Shown: in pieces, positions 32,877 through 41,357 of the stretch | How the letters are laid out: each line of letters opens with the position of its first letter | How positions within the stretch are numbered: position 1 is the first letter of the stretch | Assembly (NCBI GenBank): GCA_014764485.1 | Contig: JACXWA010000120.1 | Location: forward strand, 1 to 50,652 | Source of the DNA: Candidatus Sulfomarinibacter kjeldsenii | Lineage (GTDB): Bacteria; Acidobacteriota; Thermoanaerobaculia; Thermoanaerobaculales; Sulfomarinibacteraceae | DNA: 50,652 nucleotides | Direction of reading: 5' to 3' | Program-made: the position numbers and the translations under genes | The notes under the pieces: generated by a model | What the model was told of the DNA's origin: nothing | Databases searched by the model: none | What the model saw: only the letters and a program-made list of their open reading frames with translations

Positions 32877-33239
32877 ATGGAAGAATCGCGCACCCAAAGG
32901 CTGCAGGAGCTGTTGCGAAAGCTGGGGAAGGCCCTGCACGCAACGGTCGTGCGCTCGGATGAGGTCCGGGAATGCCTCGAGGAACTGCACGAGGACGGGT
33001 GGCAGGCGGTGATGATGCTCGAAACCTCTCTGGCATGTAGAGAGGACGGTTCGGTGGAGATTGGCCGCGGAACCATGCGGCTCCACGTCGGGGAAAACGG
33101 GTCGATGCCCGAATATCGAATCGGCGTCGATGACGCCCAGTTTCTGTCTTCGATCGGAATTTCCATTGGGCGCCACCGCTCGCCGGCGAAGATTCTGCCG
33201 CGTCCGCAGTCCGATCCGGACAGCGATTTGAAGACGTGA
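32877..33239 (+). CDS. Small uncharacterised protein upstream of rlmN
   Basis: I do not recognise this protein of about 120 residues. The N-terminal half is helical (RTQRLQELLRKLGKALHATVV and SDEVRECLEELHEDGWQAV), the C-terminal half more beta-like (SLACREDGSVEIG). The charged pattern suggests a soluble regulatory or adaptor protein. ATG 32877 is chosen because GGAGG lies just before it; ATGs at 32847 and 32832 give a 10-15 residue longer form. It stops 15 bases before rlmN, on the same strand. Confidence 0.6.
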   Translation: MEESRTQRLQELLRKLGKALHATVVRSDEVRECLEELHEDGWQAVMMLETSLACREDGSVEIGRGTMRLHVGENGSMPEYRIGVDDAQFLSSIGISIGRHRSPAKILPRPQSDPDSDLKT

Positions 33240-33254
33240 GCCGCCGCTCAAATC

Positions 33255-34289
33255 ATGGACGGTAGAACGAATCTTGTGGGCAGAAATTCGGTCGAGATCA
33301 CGGAGCTGATCGCGCCTCATGTCGATCGTGACTTCCGTGGTCGGCAAGTTGCGCAGTGGATTGTCGACCGCAATGCTTCAAGCTTTGGCGTTATGACCAA
33401 TCTGCCACTCGCCCTACGCCGAGACCTCGACACCCACTTCAGCCTCGAGGAGCCTGAAGTGCTGCAGGTGGTGGAGAGCTCCGATGGTTCCTGCAAATAC
33501 CTCCTCGGCTTTTCGGACGGTGTCGGGATCGAGAGCGTTTCGATGCGCGAGGGGGCCAAGGCGACCTTCTGCCTGTCTTCACAGGCCGGCTGTGCCGTCG
33601 GTTGTACCTTCTGTGTCACCGGTGCTGTTGGCGCCGGCCGAAACCTGCGGCCGGAAGAAATCGTCGGTCAATACCGGGTGATGTTACGCCGTCTCGATAC
33701 CGAGGTCGAGCGCGTCAATATCGTCTTCATGGGCATGGGAGAGCCCCTGCTCAACACCGGAAACCTCGGACCAGCTCTCACTGTCCTGTCCGAGCGTGTG
33801 AGTTTGAAACGGATCACCGTCTCCACCGCCGGTGTTCTTCCCGGGGTTCGCTGGCTCGCCGGGCTCGAGAAGCGGCCGAAGCTGGCCGTCTCGTTGAACG
33901 CTCCCGACCAGGAACGCCGGACCAAAATCATGCCAATCGCGCGCCGCTACCCCCTGGTCGACCTGATGAAGGCCTTGAGGGAATTTCCCTTGGAGCGTGG
34001 TCGGAGGATCACCTTCGAGTATGTGCTGATCGATGGTTTCAATGACGCCGAGAAGGATGCTCGGTTGACGGCTCGTCTCATCCGCGGTATTCCCGCCAAA
34101 GTCAACGTTATTCCGCTCAATGAAGATCGAGAGCACTTCCCGGATCTTCGGCGTCCGGCCGCCGCAGTGGTCGATCGTTTTGCTGCCGGCCTGCGGGACG
34201 CCGGGTTAACGGTGACGGTGCGCTGGTCAAAAGGTGAGGACGTCGCAGCCGCCTGTGGTCAGCTCAGGCAACGTCAGCCCATTCGATAG
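33255..34289 (+). CDS. rlmN: 23S rRNA / tRNA adenine C2-methyltransferase RlmN
   Basis: RlmN is a radical SAM enzyme that methylates A2503 of 23S rRNA and A37 of some tRNAs. The 344-residue protein has the CX3CX2C cluster motif CAVGCTFC (Cys113, 117, 120), the FMGMGEPLLN and VSTAGVLPGV loops, VSLNAPDQERR, and the C-terminal GEDVAAACGQL with the mechanistic cysteine. Length and order match the family. The start ATG 33255 lacks a strong ribosome site. The 3' end overlaps the convergent pgeF gene by 16 bases. Confidence 0.95.
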   Translation: MDGRTNLVGRNSVEITELIAPHVDRDFRGRQVAQWIVDRNASSFGVMTNLPLALRRDLDTHFSLEEPEVLQVVESSDGSCKYLLGFSDGVGIESVSMREGAKATFCLSSQAGCAVGCTFCVTGAVGAGRNLRPEEIVGQYRVMLRRLDTEVERVNIVFMGMGEPLLNTGNLGPALTVLSERVSLKRITVSTAGVLPGVRWLAGLEKRPKLAVSLNAPDQERRTKIMPIARRYPLVDLMKALREFPLERGRRITFEYVLIDGFNDAEKDARLTARLIRGIPAKVNVIPLNEDREHFPDLRRPAAAVVDRFAAGLRDAGLTVTVRWSKGEDVAAACGQLRQRQPIR

Positions 34290-35053
34290 ATCATCGACCA
34301 TTGCCGCCCCGCGCCGACCCCGTCCCGACGGTAGGAGGCGAGCTCCGGAGTCAAGGCGGTACAGGGTCCTGAAATACCGATCATCGTGGATTCTAGGCCG
34401 AGATCTTCGAGTCGTGCGGCAAGGAATCCGCGCAGGTCGATCTGGCGCCCCTGCCGCCACCTCGCCTCGTCAAGATCGAATTGACGAAGGCCGTCGATGA
34501 CCTCTCGGCTGACTTCGTATTGCGGCCCCGAGATGGCTGGTCCGAGTATTGCTCGCAGGTGGTGCGGCGGAACGCCGTACTCGACTTCGAAACGACGGAT
34601 TACCGCCCCTGCGATATCGGCGACAGAGCCCCGCCATCCGGAATGTACGGCAGCGACGACACCGTCTCCAGTGATGAGAATCGGCACGCAATCAGCAGTC
34701 CATATCACCAGTCCGACTCCGGTATCAGCTGTCATCAAAGCGTCGCATCGTCCCACGCAGACGGCGTTCTCGAAGGGTCGGCCAGGTTCTGCTGCCAGCG
34801 ATGCGATGACCCGACCGTGGACCTGTTCACCCCAGCGAACGGCACCGATTTGGGTCCCAAGGTCTGTCATCAACCGACGCATCCGTTCTTCCGGCAACGC
34901 CGCCGGCCTCGCCGGGCCAATGCCGAATAGCATTCGTACGCCGTCCAGGTTGAAGTCCAGGGCAAGTTCGCTGGCGATTCTTGTCAGATTGTCTGATCGG
35001 TCCATGGCCCAATGATACAATTCAGGCCCTTGGGGGGTGTGTTGAGGGATCAC
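34274..35053 (-). CDS. pgeF: PgeF/YfiH laccase-domain protein (peptidoglycan editing)
   Basis: The 259-residue protein belongs to the multicopper-like DUF152 family. E. coli YfiH (PgeF) cleaves the wrongly incorporated L-Ser in UDP-MurNAc-Ser; other members act on purine nucleosides. Conserved pieces are VRWGEQVHG, RCDALMT, TADCVPILI and VAAVHSGWRGS, with the zinc ligands His, Cys and His. The published E. coli family residues are all present. The start is a GTG at 35053 or the ATG at 35005; neither has a clear ribosome site. It overlaps the end of rlmN and is divergent from ftsE. Confidence 0.85.
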   Translation of the reverse strand: MIPQHTPQGPELYHWAMDRSDNLTRIASELALDFNLDGVRMLFGIGPARPAALPEERMRRLMTDLGTQIGAVRWGEQVHGRVIASLAAEPGRPFENAVCVGRCDALMTADTGVGLVIWTADCVPILITGDGVVAAVHSGWRGSVADIAGAVIRRFEVEYGVPPHHLRAILGPAISGPQYEVSREVIDGLRQFDLDEARWRQGRQIDLRGFLAARLEDLGLESTMIGISGPCTALTPELASYRRDGVGAGRQWSMIYRMG

Positions 35054-35106
35054 TGTCAGGGGTGCGAAGCAGCCCGAAAAGCGTTATCGCGAGCGCTTTC
35101 TAGCTC

Positions 35107-35775
35107 GTGATTCGTCTCCGTTCCGTCTCCAAGGAATACGAGCGACGCACCATTCTCGATGCTCTCGACCTCCAGGTTGACGCCGGTGAATTCGTATTTC
35201 TAACCGGACCATCGGGCGCCGGCAAGACGACACTACTGCGCATGCTCTACGCCGCCGAACACCCGACCGAAGGCGAGGTGTGGGTAGCGGGTCGACGAAT
35301 CGACGAGATGGTGCGAGCTCAATTGCCGTTGCTGCGCCGCAAGATCGGCGTCATCTTTCAGGATTTCAAGCTTCTGCGTCGCAAGACCGTGCTCGAAAAC
35401 ATCACCTTCGTCCTACGCATCCATGGCATCGCACCCCGTGAAGCCCATCGCCGGTCCATGAAAGTGCTCCGGCGCCTCGGTCTGCAGAATCGACAGGCGG
35501 CGTTCCCGGATGCGCTCTCCGGAGGAGAACAGCAACGTGTCGCGATCGCCCGTGCCCTCGCCTACCAGCCACGGCTGATCCTCGCCGATGAACCCACCGG
35601 CAACCTCGATGCCGATCTCGCCTCCGAGCTTCTGAGTCTGCTGTGCGACATCAACTACCAAGGGGCGACGGTCCTGGTGGCCACCCATGATCACGCCATA
35701 CTCGAGTCGATCCCCGCCCGTACCCTGGTCCTCCATCAGGGCCAAATTCACTATGATGGGATGTGGCCGCCGTGA
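35107..35775 (+). CDS. ftsE: Cell-division ABC ATPase FtsE
   Basis: FtsE is the cytoplasmic ATPase of FtsEX, which at the division site controls peptidoglycan hydrolases through a periplasmic link. The 222-residue protein has Walker A GPSGAGKTT (about residue 36), the Q-loop FQDFKLL, the signature LSGGEQQRVAIARAL and the Walker B LILADEPTGNLD. The QDFKLL segment is typical of FtsE. Start is GTG 35107 with no obvious Shine-Dalgarno. It overlaps ftsX. Confidence 0.93.
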   Translation: MIRLRSVSKEYERRTILDALDLQVDAGEFVFLTGPSGAGKTTLLRMLYAAEHPTEGEVWVAGRRIDEMVRAQLPLLRRKIGVIFQDFKLLRRKTVLENITFVLRIHGIAPREAHRRSMKVLRRLGLQNRQAAFPDALSGGEQQRVAIARALAYQPRLILADEPTGNLDADLASELLSLLCDINYQGATVLVATHDHAILESIPARTLVLHQGQIHYDGMWPP

Positions 35776-36626
35776 TCCGGCACGCCTTCGCCGAAGGCCT
35801 TATTGTCTTGCGTGAGCGGGCAGTAGTCAGTGTGATTCTGGCGTTTGCCCTTGGGGTGCCGATCGCTTTTGCCGGAGTCGGCCTGACCCTTCAGCACTGG
35901 TTGGGTCCGGTCGCGGACCTCTCCGGCCAGAAGAGTTCCGTGGCGGTGTTGCTGCATCCACAGATGGAGTCGGGCGAGCGGCGACGATGGATCGCAGAAA
36001 TAGCGATCGATCATCCGCGCTGGACCGTCTCGGAGGTGTCGAGCAGCGACCTTGCCGAACGCCTGCAACGCTGGTTTCCATACCTCGAAGACCTGATTAA
36101 TTCTGGCGATGCCGCATTGCCATCGCTTGTCGAGATCCTCACCGACAATCCCGATTCTGTGACAGTGCTCGAGGGTCGGGCGGAGGTACTCGCCATTGGT
36201 CCTCGTTCCTCGATCCAACAGACCCTCGGACGGGTCGCGCGTGGTCTGGCCCTGATTGTAGGTGTCGTCAGCTTTGTGCTGTTGGCGGTGGCGGTATTAC
36301 TGGCTGCGGTGTGGGTCCACCTCGAGCTCTATCGACATTCCGACGAGGTGATCATAATGCGTCTCGTCGGTGCAACCGAGGGCACAATTCGCGGCCCATT
36401 CCTGGTCGCGGTCGCGATTCCCGGATTGGTGGCCGGAATCCTCTCGGTGGTGGGTTCGCTCGTGACGGTGTCGGGCCTTTCGCAGCTCGCCTCCGCCCTC
36501 GGCCTCTCGGCGATGTCGATTCCTGCGAGCGTCCTCGCCGGGCAACTTGCGGCCGGTGTTTTCCTGCCACTGCTCGCGGCTGTGGTCACCCTTGCTCGGT
36601 ACGCCGCCGACGCCACCGAGGGCTGA
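35772..36626 (+). CDS. ftsX: Cell-division membrane protein FtsX
   Basis: FtsX is the four-helix membrane partner of FtsE with a periplasmic domain that binds hydrolase activators. The product is about 284 residues: helix 1 (VVSVILAFALGVPIAFAGVGL), a periplasmic domain with SSVAVLLHPQMES and ERLQRWFPYLEDLI, then three helices (LALIVGVVSFVLLAVAVLLAAV, GPFLVAVAIPGLVAGILSVVG, AGVFLPLLAAVVTLARYA) with the motif IIMRLVGATEGTIRGPF. The start is placed at GTG 35772, which overlaps the ftsE stop by GTGA; an in-frame GTG lies at 35763. A hydrolase gene that usually follows ftsX is absent; a convergent operon follows instead. Confidence 0.88.
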   Translation: MIRHAFAEGLIVLRERAVVSVILAFALGVPIAFAGVGLTLQHWLGPVADLSGQKSSVAVLLHPQMESGERRRWIAEIAIDHPRWTVSEVSSSDLAERLQRWFPYLEDLINSGDAALPSLVEILTDNPDSVTVLEGRAEVLAIGPRSSIQQTLGRVARGLALIVGVVSFVLLAVAVLLAAVWVHLELYRHSDEVIIMRLVGATEGTIRGPFLVAVAIPGLVAGILSVVGSLVTVSGLSQLASALGLSAMSIPASVLAGQLAAGVFLPLLAAVVTLARYAADATEG

Positions 36627-36641
36627 CAAAACAGAACCGTC

Positions 36642-36671
36642 AAAAAAAGCGCAGCCAATCGGCTGCGCTTT
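36642..36671 (-). terminator. Intrinsic terminator of the exb-ton operon
   Basis: On the minus strand AAAGCGCAGCC and GGCTGCGCTTT (plus-strand 36646-36656 and 36661-36671) form an 11-pair stem with the loop GATT, followed by a run of seven T (plus-strand A 36642-36648, partly in the stem). It closes the six-gene exbB to TPR operon and faces the ftsX 3' end. Confidence 0.85.
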
Positions 36672-36697
36672 GAAGAGAAAATGTGGAAAACGTCGTA

Positions 36698-37930
36698 TCA
36701 GCGACAGCGTTCGGAGTAGTCCTTCTCGAGCGCTGGCAGTTGATCCAACAATTGCTGCGCACTGTCGTTATCACCGATTTTCTGGAGCTCGTCAACCTGA
36801 AGTCGGAGAGCGGCGATCGTCTTCTTGAAGTCCGCACATTCCTTGTCGGCTGCCTGATTTTGGGCAGCTTTGCTCTTTTTGTCTTCCATTTGGCGCACCA
36901 TCGATTGGTTGCCCGCCTCCTGATACCAGCTGATGGCGTTGTTGTAGTCTTTCTTCTTGTCGTAGATGAACGCGCCCTGGTTGTAGATCTGGTTTCGAAG
37001 TTTTCCAGAAGCGCCTATCTTCAGAGCCTGCTGGAGATCTGCGAGCGCAGGGTTGAGCTGGTTAATCTGTGTCTTGCACTGGGCGATGTAGTAGTAGACG
37101 AGGGCGTTGTTGGATTGCTGGGACCTGGCCTTGTCAAACGAGGCCTGTGCCTTCTGATACTGCTTGGCGCCAAGCCAGGCTTCACCCGCAAGAAGCTGGT
37201 GCTCAAAGGTCGGGGAGGCGTTGGCCAACCGGTCCGCGATCTGCCCGGCCTGGTTGTAATAGTTGCTTTTGCTCGAGTTTGAACTCGAACGCCGGGCGAC
37301 TGATATCGCCGCTTTCACCGCATTGCGGGCACTTGTGGCATCTTTGGCGTTGAGGTCGTATGCACTTTTATATGCCTCAAATGCCTTGGCTTCGTCACCC
37401 GAGGCGGTATATGCGGAGCCGAGGGCCTGTTGCAGACGGTAGTTCCTTGAGTCCGCTCGAGCTTGGGTCGTCAGGACACCGATGGCTTCGCCGGGCCGGT
37501 TTGTCTTGGTCGCTGCCTGAGCAAAGAGGAGAGCGTAGCTCGACCGATGTGAAGCGTCCATCGAACTCATGCTGAGAGGTTTCAACAACTCATAGGCATT
37601 CTGATACTGATCCGCCTGAAGAAGCGCCTGGCCAAGAGCGATCTTGTACGATGCCTGGCTGCCGTCGAGCTCCACCGACTTGCGGAGGCTGGCAATGGCG
37701 GGGCTCAACTGGCCAAGAGCACGTTGTGATACACCCAGCATGTAGTAGGCGCCCGCATAATCTGGGTTGGTCTTGGTGACCTCCTCGAACTCCTTGACGG
37801 CATCCGCCCAGTCCTTCTTCTTGTAGGCCTCGAGGCCCTTGTTCCACTCCGCGTGTGCCGGAAGCGCCGCCGCCAGCAACAACAGTGCTGCTGCTCCTGC
37901 GATCGTCGCACGGCTGACCCTCGATTTCAT
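36698..37930 (-). CDS. Exported TPR protein at the end of the ExbBD-TonB operon
   Basis: The 410-residue protein has a signal peptide (ATIAGAAALLLLAAALPAHAE). Multiple TPR helices follow: GLEAYKKKDWADAVKEFEEV, AYYMLGVSQRALGQLSPAI, QALGSAYTASGDEAKAFEAY, and ALVYYYIAQCKTQINQLNPAL. A C-terminal charged coiled coil (ADFKKTIAALRLQVDELQKIGDN) ends in a cysteine-containing tail. The location, last in an operon with ExbB/ExbD/TonB genes, suggests it works on the periplasmic side of a TonB- or Tol-like energy system, perhaps like YbgF/CpoB, which has a similar coiled coil and TPR and coordinates with TolA. That comparison is an inference. An intrinsic terminator follows. Confidence 0.85.
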   Translation of the reverse strand: MKSRVSRATIAGAAALLLLAAALPAHAEWNKGLEAYKKKDWADAVKEFEEVTKTNPDYAGAYYMLGVSQRALGQLSPAIASLRKSVELDGSQASYKIALGQALLQADQYQNAYELLKPLSMSSMDASHRSSYALLFAQAATKTNRPGEAIGVLTTQARADSRNYRLQQALGSAYTASGDEAKAFEAYKSAYDLNAKDATSARNAVKAAISVARRSSSNSSKSNYYNQAGQIADRLANASPTFEHQLLAGEAWLGAKQYQKAQASFDKARSQQSNNALVYYYIAQCKTQINQLNPALADLQQALKIGASGKLRNQIYNQGAFIYDKKKDYNNAISWYQEAGNQSMVRQMEDKKSKAAQNQAADKECADFKKTIAALRLQVDELQKIGDNDSAQQLLDQLPALEKDYSERCR

Positions 37931-37965
37931 TTTCTGTGCCTCCAGTTGTTTTAACGCAATCTGAC

Positions 37966-38802
37966 TTACATTTGTTGCACTTCACCAAGCAACGGTCTGA
38001 CCTGTTCATCGAACATCGCCGCCGTGTCAGAACCCTTGAGAAGCGAAATCGCCTTCGTATGTTGCTCTACCATCTCTCGCAGAGCATCGAAACCCTCACC
38101 GCGTTCAATCAGGGTCCGCGCTGAAGTGTACTGCTTCTCGATCGTCCGTTCACCCCCCGAACCAACAACGTCGAGTGCTACCGAACGAATTTTCTCTGCC
38201 AGGCCGAGCAATGTCACCGGGTTGGGCCCGGACTGCCACCGCTGAATGCCATCGCTGGCATCTCCTGGATTACCGAGAGCCACCAGCCCTGTGGTGATCA
38301 TTCCGAAGAGCAGCTTCGATACGTCGAATGGCGCCCATTTGAGCTCGTTGGCAATCTCCTCGATGGTCAGCGCACCATCGATACGAGTGACCAGTATCCA
38401 CTCTTGTGGACTGAGAGTCACCTGGTCCGTTCCCTGCTCGCGCGAAGCAAAGTAGGGCACGAGATCCAGAGATGGGATTTTCCGCGAAAGCACGCGCCAC
38501 TCGTCGAGGCGGCGGGCCGCCTCCATCATGAGGCTGGCGTTAGACATGTGGATGGTGACGTGTTCCGATTCCTCGCCAGGGTTGAATGAGAAGGTGCCCT
38601 GGGTCCAGATGGCCATCTCGTATACTGCGCTGTCACCGCGGAGTCGCCCGACGAGGGCGTCAACTATCTGGCCGTCACGGAGGTAGATCTTTCCCTCTGC
38701 TTCATCGCATTGGATTTCGAACGCACCCGTTTTGCCTGAGACACTCACGAGTTGAATGACGTCCGGCAGCGGAAGCTCGTTCAAAGATCCTTGCAGCGAC
38801 AT
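37966..38802 (-). CDS. DUF4388-domain protein in the ExbBD-TonB operon
   Basis: The 278-residue protein starts with a DUF4388 domain: QGSLNELPLPDVIQLVSVSGKTGAFEI, then EGKIYLRDGQIVDALVGR (about 1-100). A winged-helix-like segment follows (ILVTRIDGALTIEEIANELKWAPFDVSKLLFGMITTGLVAL), which looks like the short HTH that accompanies DUF4388 in many proteins, and then a helical C terminus. It is cytosolic by sequence, lying between tonB and the TPR gene. It may connect the energised complex with an intracellular signal. A second DUF4388 protein lies at 19.3-20.7 kb. Confidence 0.85.
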   Translation of the reverse strand: MSLQGSLNELPLPDVIQLVSVSGKTGAFEIQCDEAEGKIYLRDGQIVDALVGRLRGDSAVYEMAIWTQGTFSFNPGEESEHVTIHMSNASLMMEAARRLDEWRVLSRKIPSLDLVPYFASREQGTDQVTLSPQEWILVTRIDGALTIEEIANELKWAPFDVSKLLFGMITTGLVALGNPGDASDGIQRWQSGPNPVTLLGLAEKIRSVALDVVGSGGERTIEKQYTSARTLIERGEGFDALREMVEQHTKAISLLKGSDTAAMFDEQVRPLLGEVQQM

Positions 38803-38811
38803 GTTCGAGGG

Positions 38812-39534
38812 TTACTGCAGGTTGAACCGCACCGTCAGGATGTAGAGAACCTCTACCGGCTTTCCGTTAAGGGTCGACGGCTCGAACTTCCATTTGTTGA
38901 CAGCATCCACCGCGGTTTCGGTCAGTCCGAGCGGGAGCCCCCGCAGGACTTTGACGCTCTGAACACTCCCGGTCTTGCCGATCACGCATTCGAGCACCAC
39001 GACACCCTGGATGCGCGCTCTGCGAGCGGCCTCAGGATAGACAGGATTGGGCCCGCTGATCTTCTTTGGTTCGGTGATGTTCCCACCTACCACAAAACGA
39101 ATCGGACCCTCGGGCTCTGGCGGTGGCGGCGCGTCGGGCACTCCGAGAACCAGGTTGTCATCCGGAATGAAATCAACATCCTCATCGGGTTCCTGGTCCC
39201 GAATCGGCTCGGGTTCATCGGGCGTAGGATCTGGAATCGGGACCTTTTGAATCTTGGGTTTCGGGATCTGCTGCATCTCTCTCCGTGGCGGCTGTTTGAA
39301 CTTGACCTGCTTGACCACGTAGATCTTGCTCTTCTTCTCCTTGGCATCAGAGAGCCCGCCGGCAAAGGATGGCCAGTGCATGGCGAAGATGATGATGTGG
39401 AATATGACCGCGATACCCAGCGACCACCGCGCTACCTTTTTGTCCTGCCCCTCCTCGAGGGCCAGCAGCTCGGCTGTGGTCATCGACATCTTGTCGTCTT
39501 TTTTCTTTGGCGCGGCTTTTGGAGAATCGCTCAT
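38812..39534 (-). CDS. tonB: TonB-family energy transducer
   Basis: The 240-residue protein has a short cytosolic tail, one membrane helix (VARWSLGIAVIFHIIIFAMHW), a Pro/Lys/Glu-rich periplasmic linker (KFKQPPRREMQQIPKPKIQ and DPTPDEPEP) and a TonB C-terminal domain (about 160-240) with NPVYPEAARRARIQGVVVLECVI and VNKWKFEPSTLNGKPVEV. TonB carries proton-motive force from ExbBD to outer-membrane transporters. The ATG at 39534 follows GGGGGAAG. It overlaps nothing and ends nine bases before the DUF4388 gene. A second TonB C-terminal domain is found on the kinase at 43-46 kb. Confidence 0.92.
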   Translation of the reverse strand: MSDSPKAAPKKKDDKMSMTTAELLALEEGQDKKVARWSLGIAVIFHIIIFAMHWPSFAGGLSDAKEKKSKIYVVKQVKFKQPPRREMQQIPKPKIQKVPIPDPTPDEPEPIRDQEPDEDVDFIPDDNLVLGVPDAPPPPEPEGPIRFVVGGNITEPKKISGPNPVYPEAARRARIQGVVVLECVIGKTGSVQSVKVLRGLPLGLTETAVDAVNKWKFEPSTLNGKPVEVLYILTVRFNLQ

Positions 39535-39545
39535 GGCTTCCCCCT

Positions 39546-40043
39546 TTACTGGATCCCGAGCATCGACCACAGGTTCTCGATCTCACGCCGGGTCGGGATC
39601 GAGATCGTTTGAATATCCGTCAGCGGCTTTCCGTGGACGTCCATGTGCAGCGGCTGGCCGTCGGCGTCCGTCCACTCGATCCTGGCCGTGCGCAGAGTGT
39701 CGAAGGCCCGGATCATGTCGCCATAAGTCGCATCAGGATCGGTGCGCAGAATCACCGGCTTTTCGGGATTCTGTTTGAGCTTGTCGAGAACATAGGGAAG
39801 CAATCCTTCGAGCGGCGTGCCATTGCCATCGATCTCGATCGCACCGCCGCGCAGGACGTGGACGTCGATCGAATCTTCCTGTTTGATCTCAGGTGTGTCG
39901 GTGTCCTCTGGAAGGGCGAAGTCGAGACCTCGATCAGCCGAAAATGCCGACGTAATCATGAAGAAGATGATCAACAAAAAGGAAATGTCGGCCATCGACC
40001 CGGTGAAGATCTCGGATTGGACTTCTTTCTTTTTGATCCTCAT
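39546..40043 (-). CDS. exbD: ExbD-family biopolymer transport protein (first copy)
   Basis: The 165-residue protein has one membrane helix (SMADISFLLIIFFMITSAF) with the proton-relay aspartate in the helix, and a periplasmic domain ending in a helical segment. ExbD with ExbB forms the proton channel that powers TonB. It is the second of two tandem exbD genes. The linker is acidic (LPEDTDTPEIKQEDS) and the C terminus longer than in typical ExbD. Two ExbD types in one operon suggest a heteromeric channel or specific pairing. Confidence 0.92.
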   Translation of the reverse strand: MRIKKKEVQSEIFTGSMADISFLLIIFFMITSAFSADRGLDFALPEDTDTPEIKQEDSIDVHVLRGGAIEIDGNGTPLEGLLPYVLDKLKQNPEKPVILRTDPDATYGDMIRAFDTLRTARIEWTDADGQPLHMDVHGKPLTDIQTISIPTRREIENLWSMLGIQ

Positions 40044-40055
40044 GGTCGCCCCCGC

Positions 40056-40505
40056 CTAATCTTTCACGGTCTTCTGTTCGGACAGCAAGTAGATGTTTTT
40101 GACCTTGGACTGTTTCAGAGCATCGAGCACCGCATCGACGTGCTCGTAGGGCACCTGTTCATCTGCCTTGATGATGAATTCTTTGTTCGGATCCCGCGCC
40201 ACCTCGGTGGAGGCGAATGTGACGACCTCCTCGGTGGTGCTGACCGGCAGTGACATCTCTTCACCTGTAGAAACCCGCACCGTCAACGGTGCAGTGATGT
40301 CGTCCGGCGGAGCGATCGAGATCACGGCTGCCTTTTCAGGAACCTTGCTCCGAATCCAAGTGTCCGGGAGATCCATCTTCGTTCTGTCCACCTCGACCTT
40401 GTAGGTGACGATAAAGAAGACCAATAACAAGAACACGATGTCCGCCATCGAGGCCGTGAAGATCTGTCCTGCAGGTTTGCGTTCTCTTCCGCGGATGAGT
40501 CCCAT
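40056..40505 (-). CDS. exbD: ExbD-family biopolymer transport protein (second copy)
   Basis: The 149-residue protein has the membrane helix ASMADIVFLLLVFFIVTYKV with the conserved aspartate and a periplasmic domain containing KEFIIKADEQVPYEHVDAVLDALKQ, the classical ExbD/TolR ending. It lies 14 bases downstream of exbB and 12 bases upstream of the other exbD. The two copies differ throughout, so they are old paralogs rather than a recent duplication. Confidence 0.92.
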   Translation of the reverse strand: MGLIRGRERKPAGQIFTASMADIVFLLLVFFIVTYKVEVDRTKMDLPDTWIRSKVPEKAAVISIAPPDDITAPLTVRVSTGEEMSLPVSTTEEVVTFASTEVARDPNKEFIIKADEQVPYEHVDAVLDALKQSKVKNIYLLSEQKTVKD

Positions 40506-40519
40506 CTGCGGGCTCCCTT

Positions 40520-41176
40520 CTAGGCCTGGCCCTCGCCTCCCGAACCATATCGCTGGCTGTCCATCTCGGTGAAGGTCTCGACCAGCATGTTCGAGGCGGT
40601 CTCGATATCGCGCACAAAGCGGGTGATCTTGGTGGTGTACCAGTTGTAGACCAGCTGAGCGGGAATCGCGATGATGAGACCGGTGGCAGTTGTGATCAAC
40701 GCCTCCGAAATTCCGACAGCGACCGCCGCCGGGTTGGTGAGACCCTGCTCGGCAAGCGTCGCGAAGGACTTGATCATCCCGGCGACGGTGCCGAGGAAGC
40801 CAAGCATCGGTGCGACGTTGGCGGTCGTCGCCAACACACCGAGGCGCTTCTCGAGCCGATCAAGCTCATACAGCGCTGCGTTCTCAATGGTCTTCTCGAC
40901 GTCCTCACGGGCATGGCCGTAGCGCAGCAGGCCGGCCTTCATCACCGAGGCAACGGGGCCCTTGCTCTGCTCGCAGATTTTGATCGCTTCCTTGACATTC
41001 CGATTGACAAGCAATGCCTTTCGGATTTTTGTCAGGAAATCGCTGACGTTGATCTTCGCCTTTGAAAAGACGATAAATCGCTCGATAGCTACGGTCGCAG
41101 CCAGCACCGAGAAGAAAAGAAGCGGGTACATGAAGATCCCACCCTGGCGAAAATACTCTGCTACCTGTCCAGTCAC
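40520..41176 (-). CDS. exbB: ExbB/TolQ/MotA-family proton channel protein
   Basis: The 218-residue protein has three membrane helices (MYPLLFFSVLAATVAIERFIV; GVLATTANVAPMLGFLGTVAGMIKSF; AVAVGISEALITTATGLIIAIPAQLVYN), the order and motifs of ExbB/TolQ. With ExbD it forms the inner-membrane motor. It is the first gene of the operon, with GGAGGAGG before the GTG start at 41176. The intergenic space upstream (41177-41357) should hold the operon promoter, but no strong -35/-10 pair stands out. Confidence 0.95.
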   Translation of the reverse strand: MTGQVAEYFRQGGIFMYPLLFFSVLAATVAIERFIVFSKAKINVSDFLTKIRKALLVNRNVKEAIKICEQSKGPVASVMKAGLLRYGHAREDVEKTIENAALYELDRLEKRLGVLATTANVAPMLGFLGTVAGMIKSFATLAEQGLTNPAAVAVGISEALITTATGLIIAIPAQLVYNWYTTKITRFVRDIETASNMLVETFTEMDSQRYGSGGEGQA

Positions 41177-41357
41177 GGCTATGCCTCCTCCTGGTTAGAG
41201 TCCTCAGGCAAGGATGAGTTCCAAACCCATCCGGGTTCTGTTCCTCATTGGTTCGAGGCGCTCAGCCAAACAGCCGATTACTCCGCGCCAATTCGGTTAT
41301 GTCGTGCCCCATTCGAGAATGAAAGGCAGGGCATCGTAGCATGAGCCCCAAGGGGCG

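Noticed and set aside
35078-35099. AAAGCG / CGCTTT inverted repeat before ftsE
   Set aside because: Six-base arms with a ten-base spacer in a 53-base divergent region; could be an operator, but nothing else supports it.
38752-39612. Plus-strand frame of 286 residues across tonB
   Set aside because: Antisense to tonB and DUF4388 gene; no recognisable domain.
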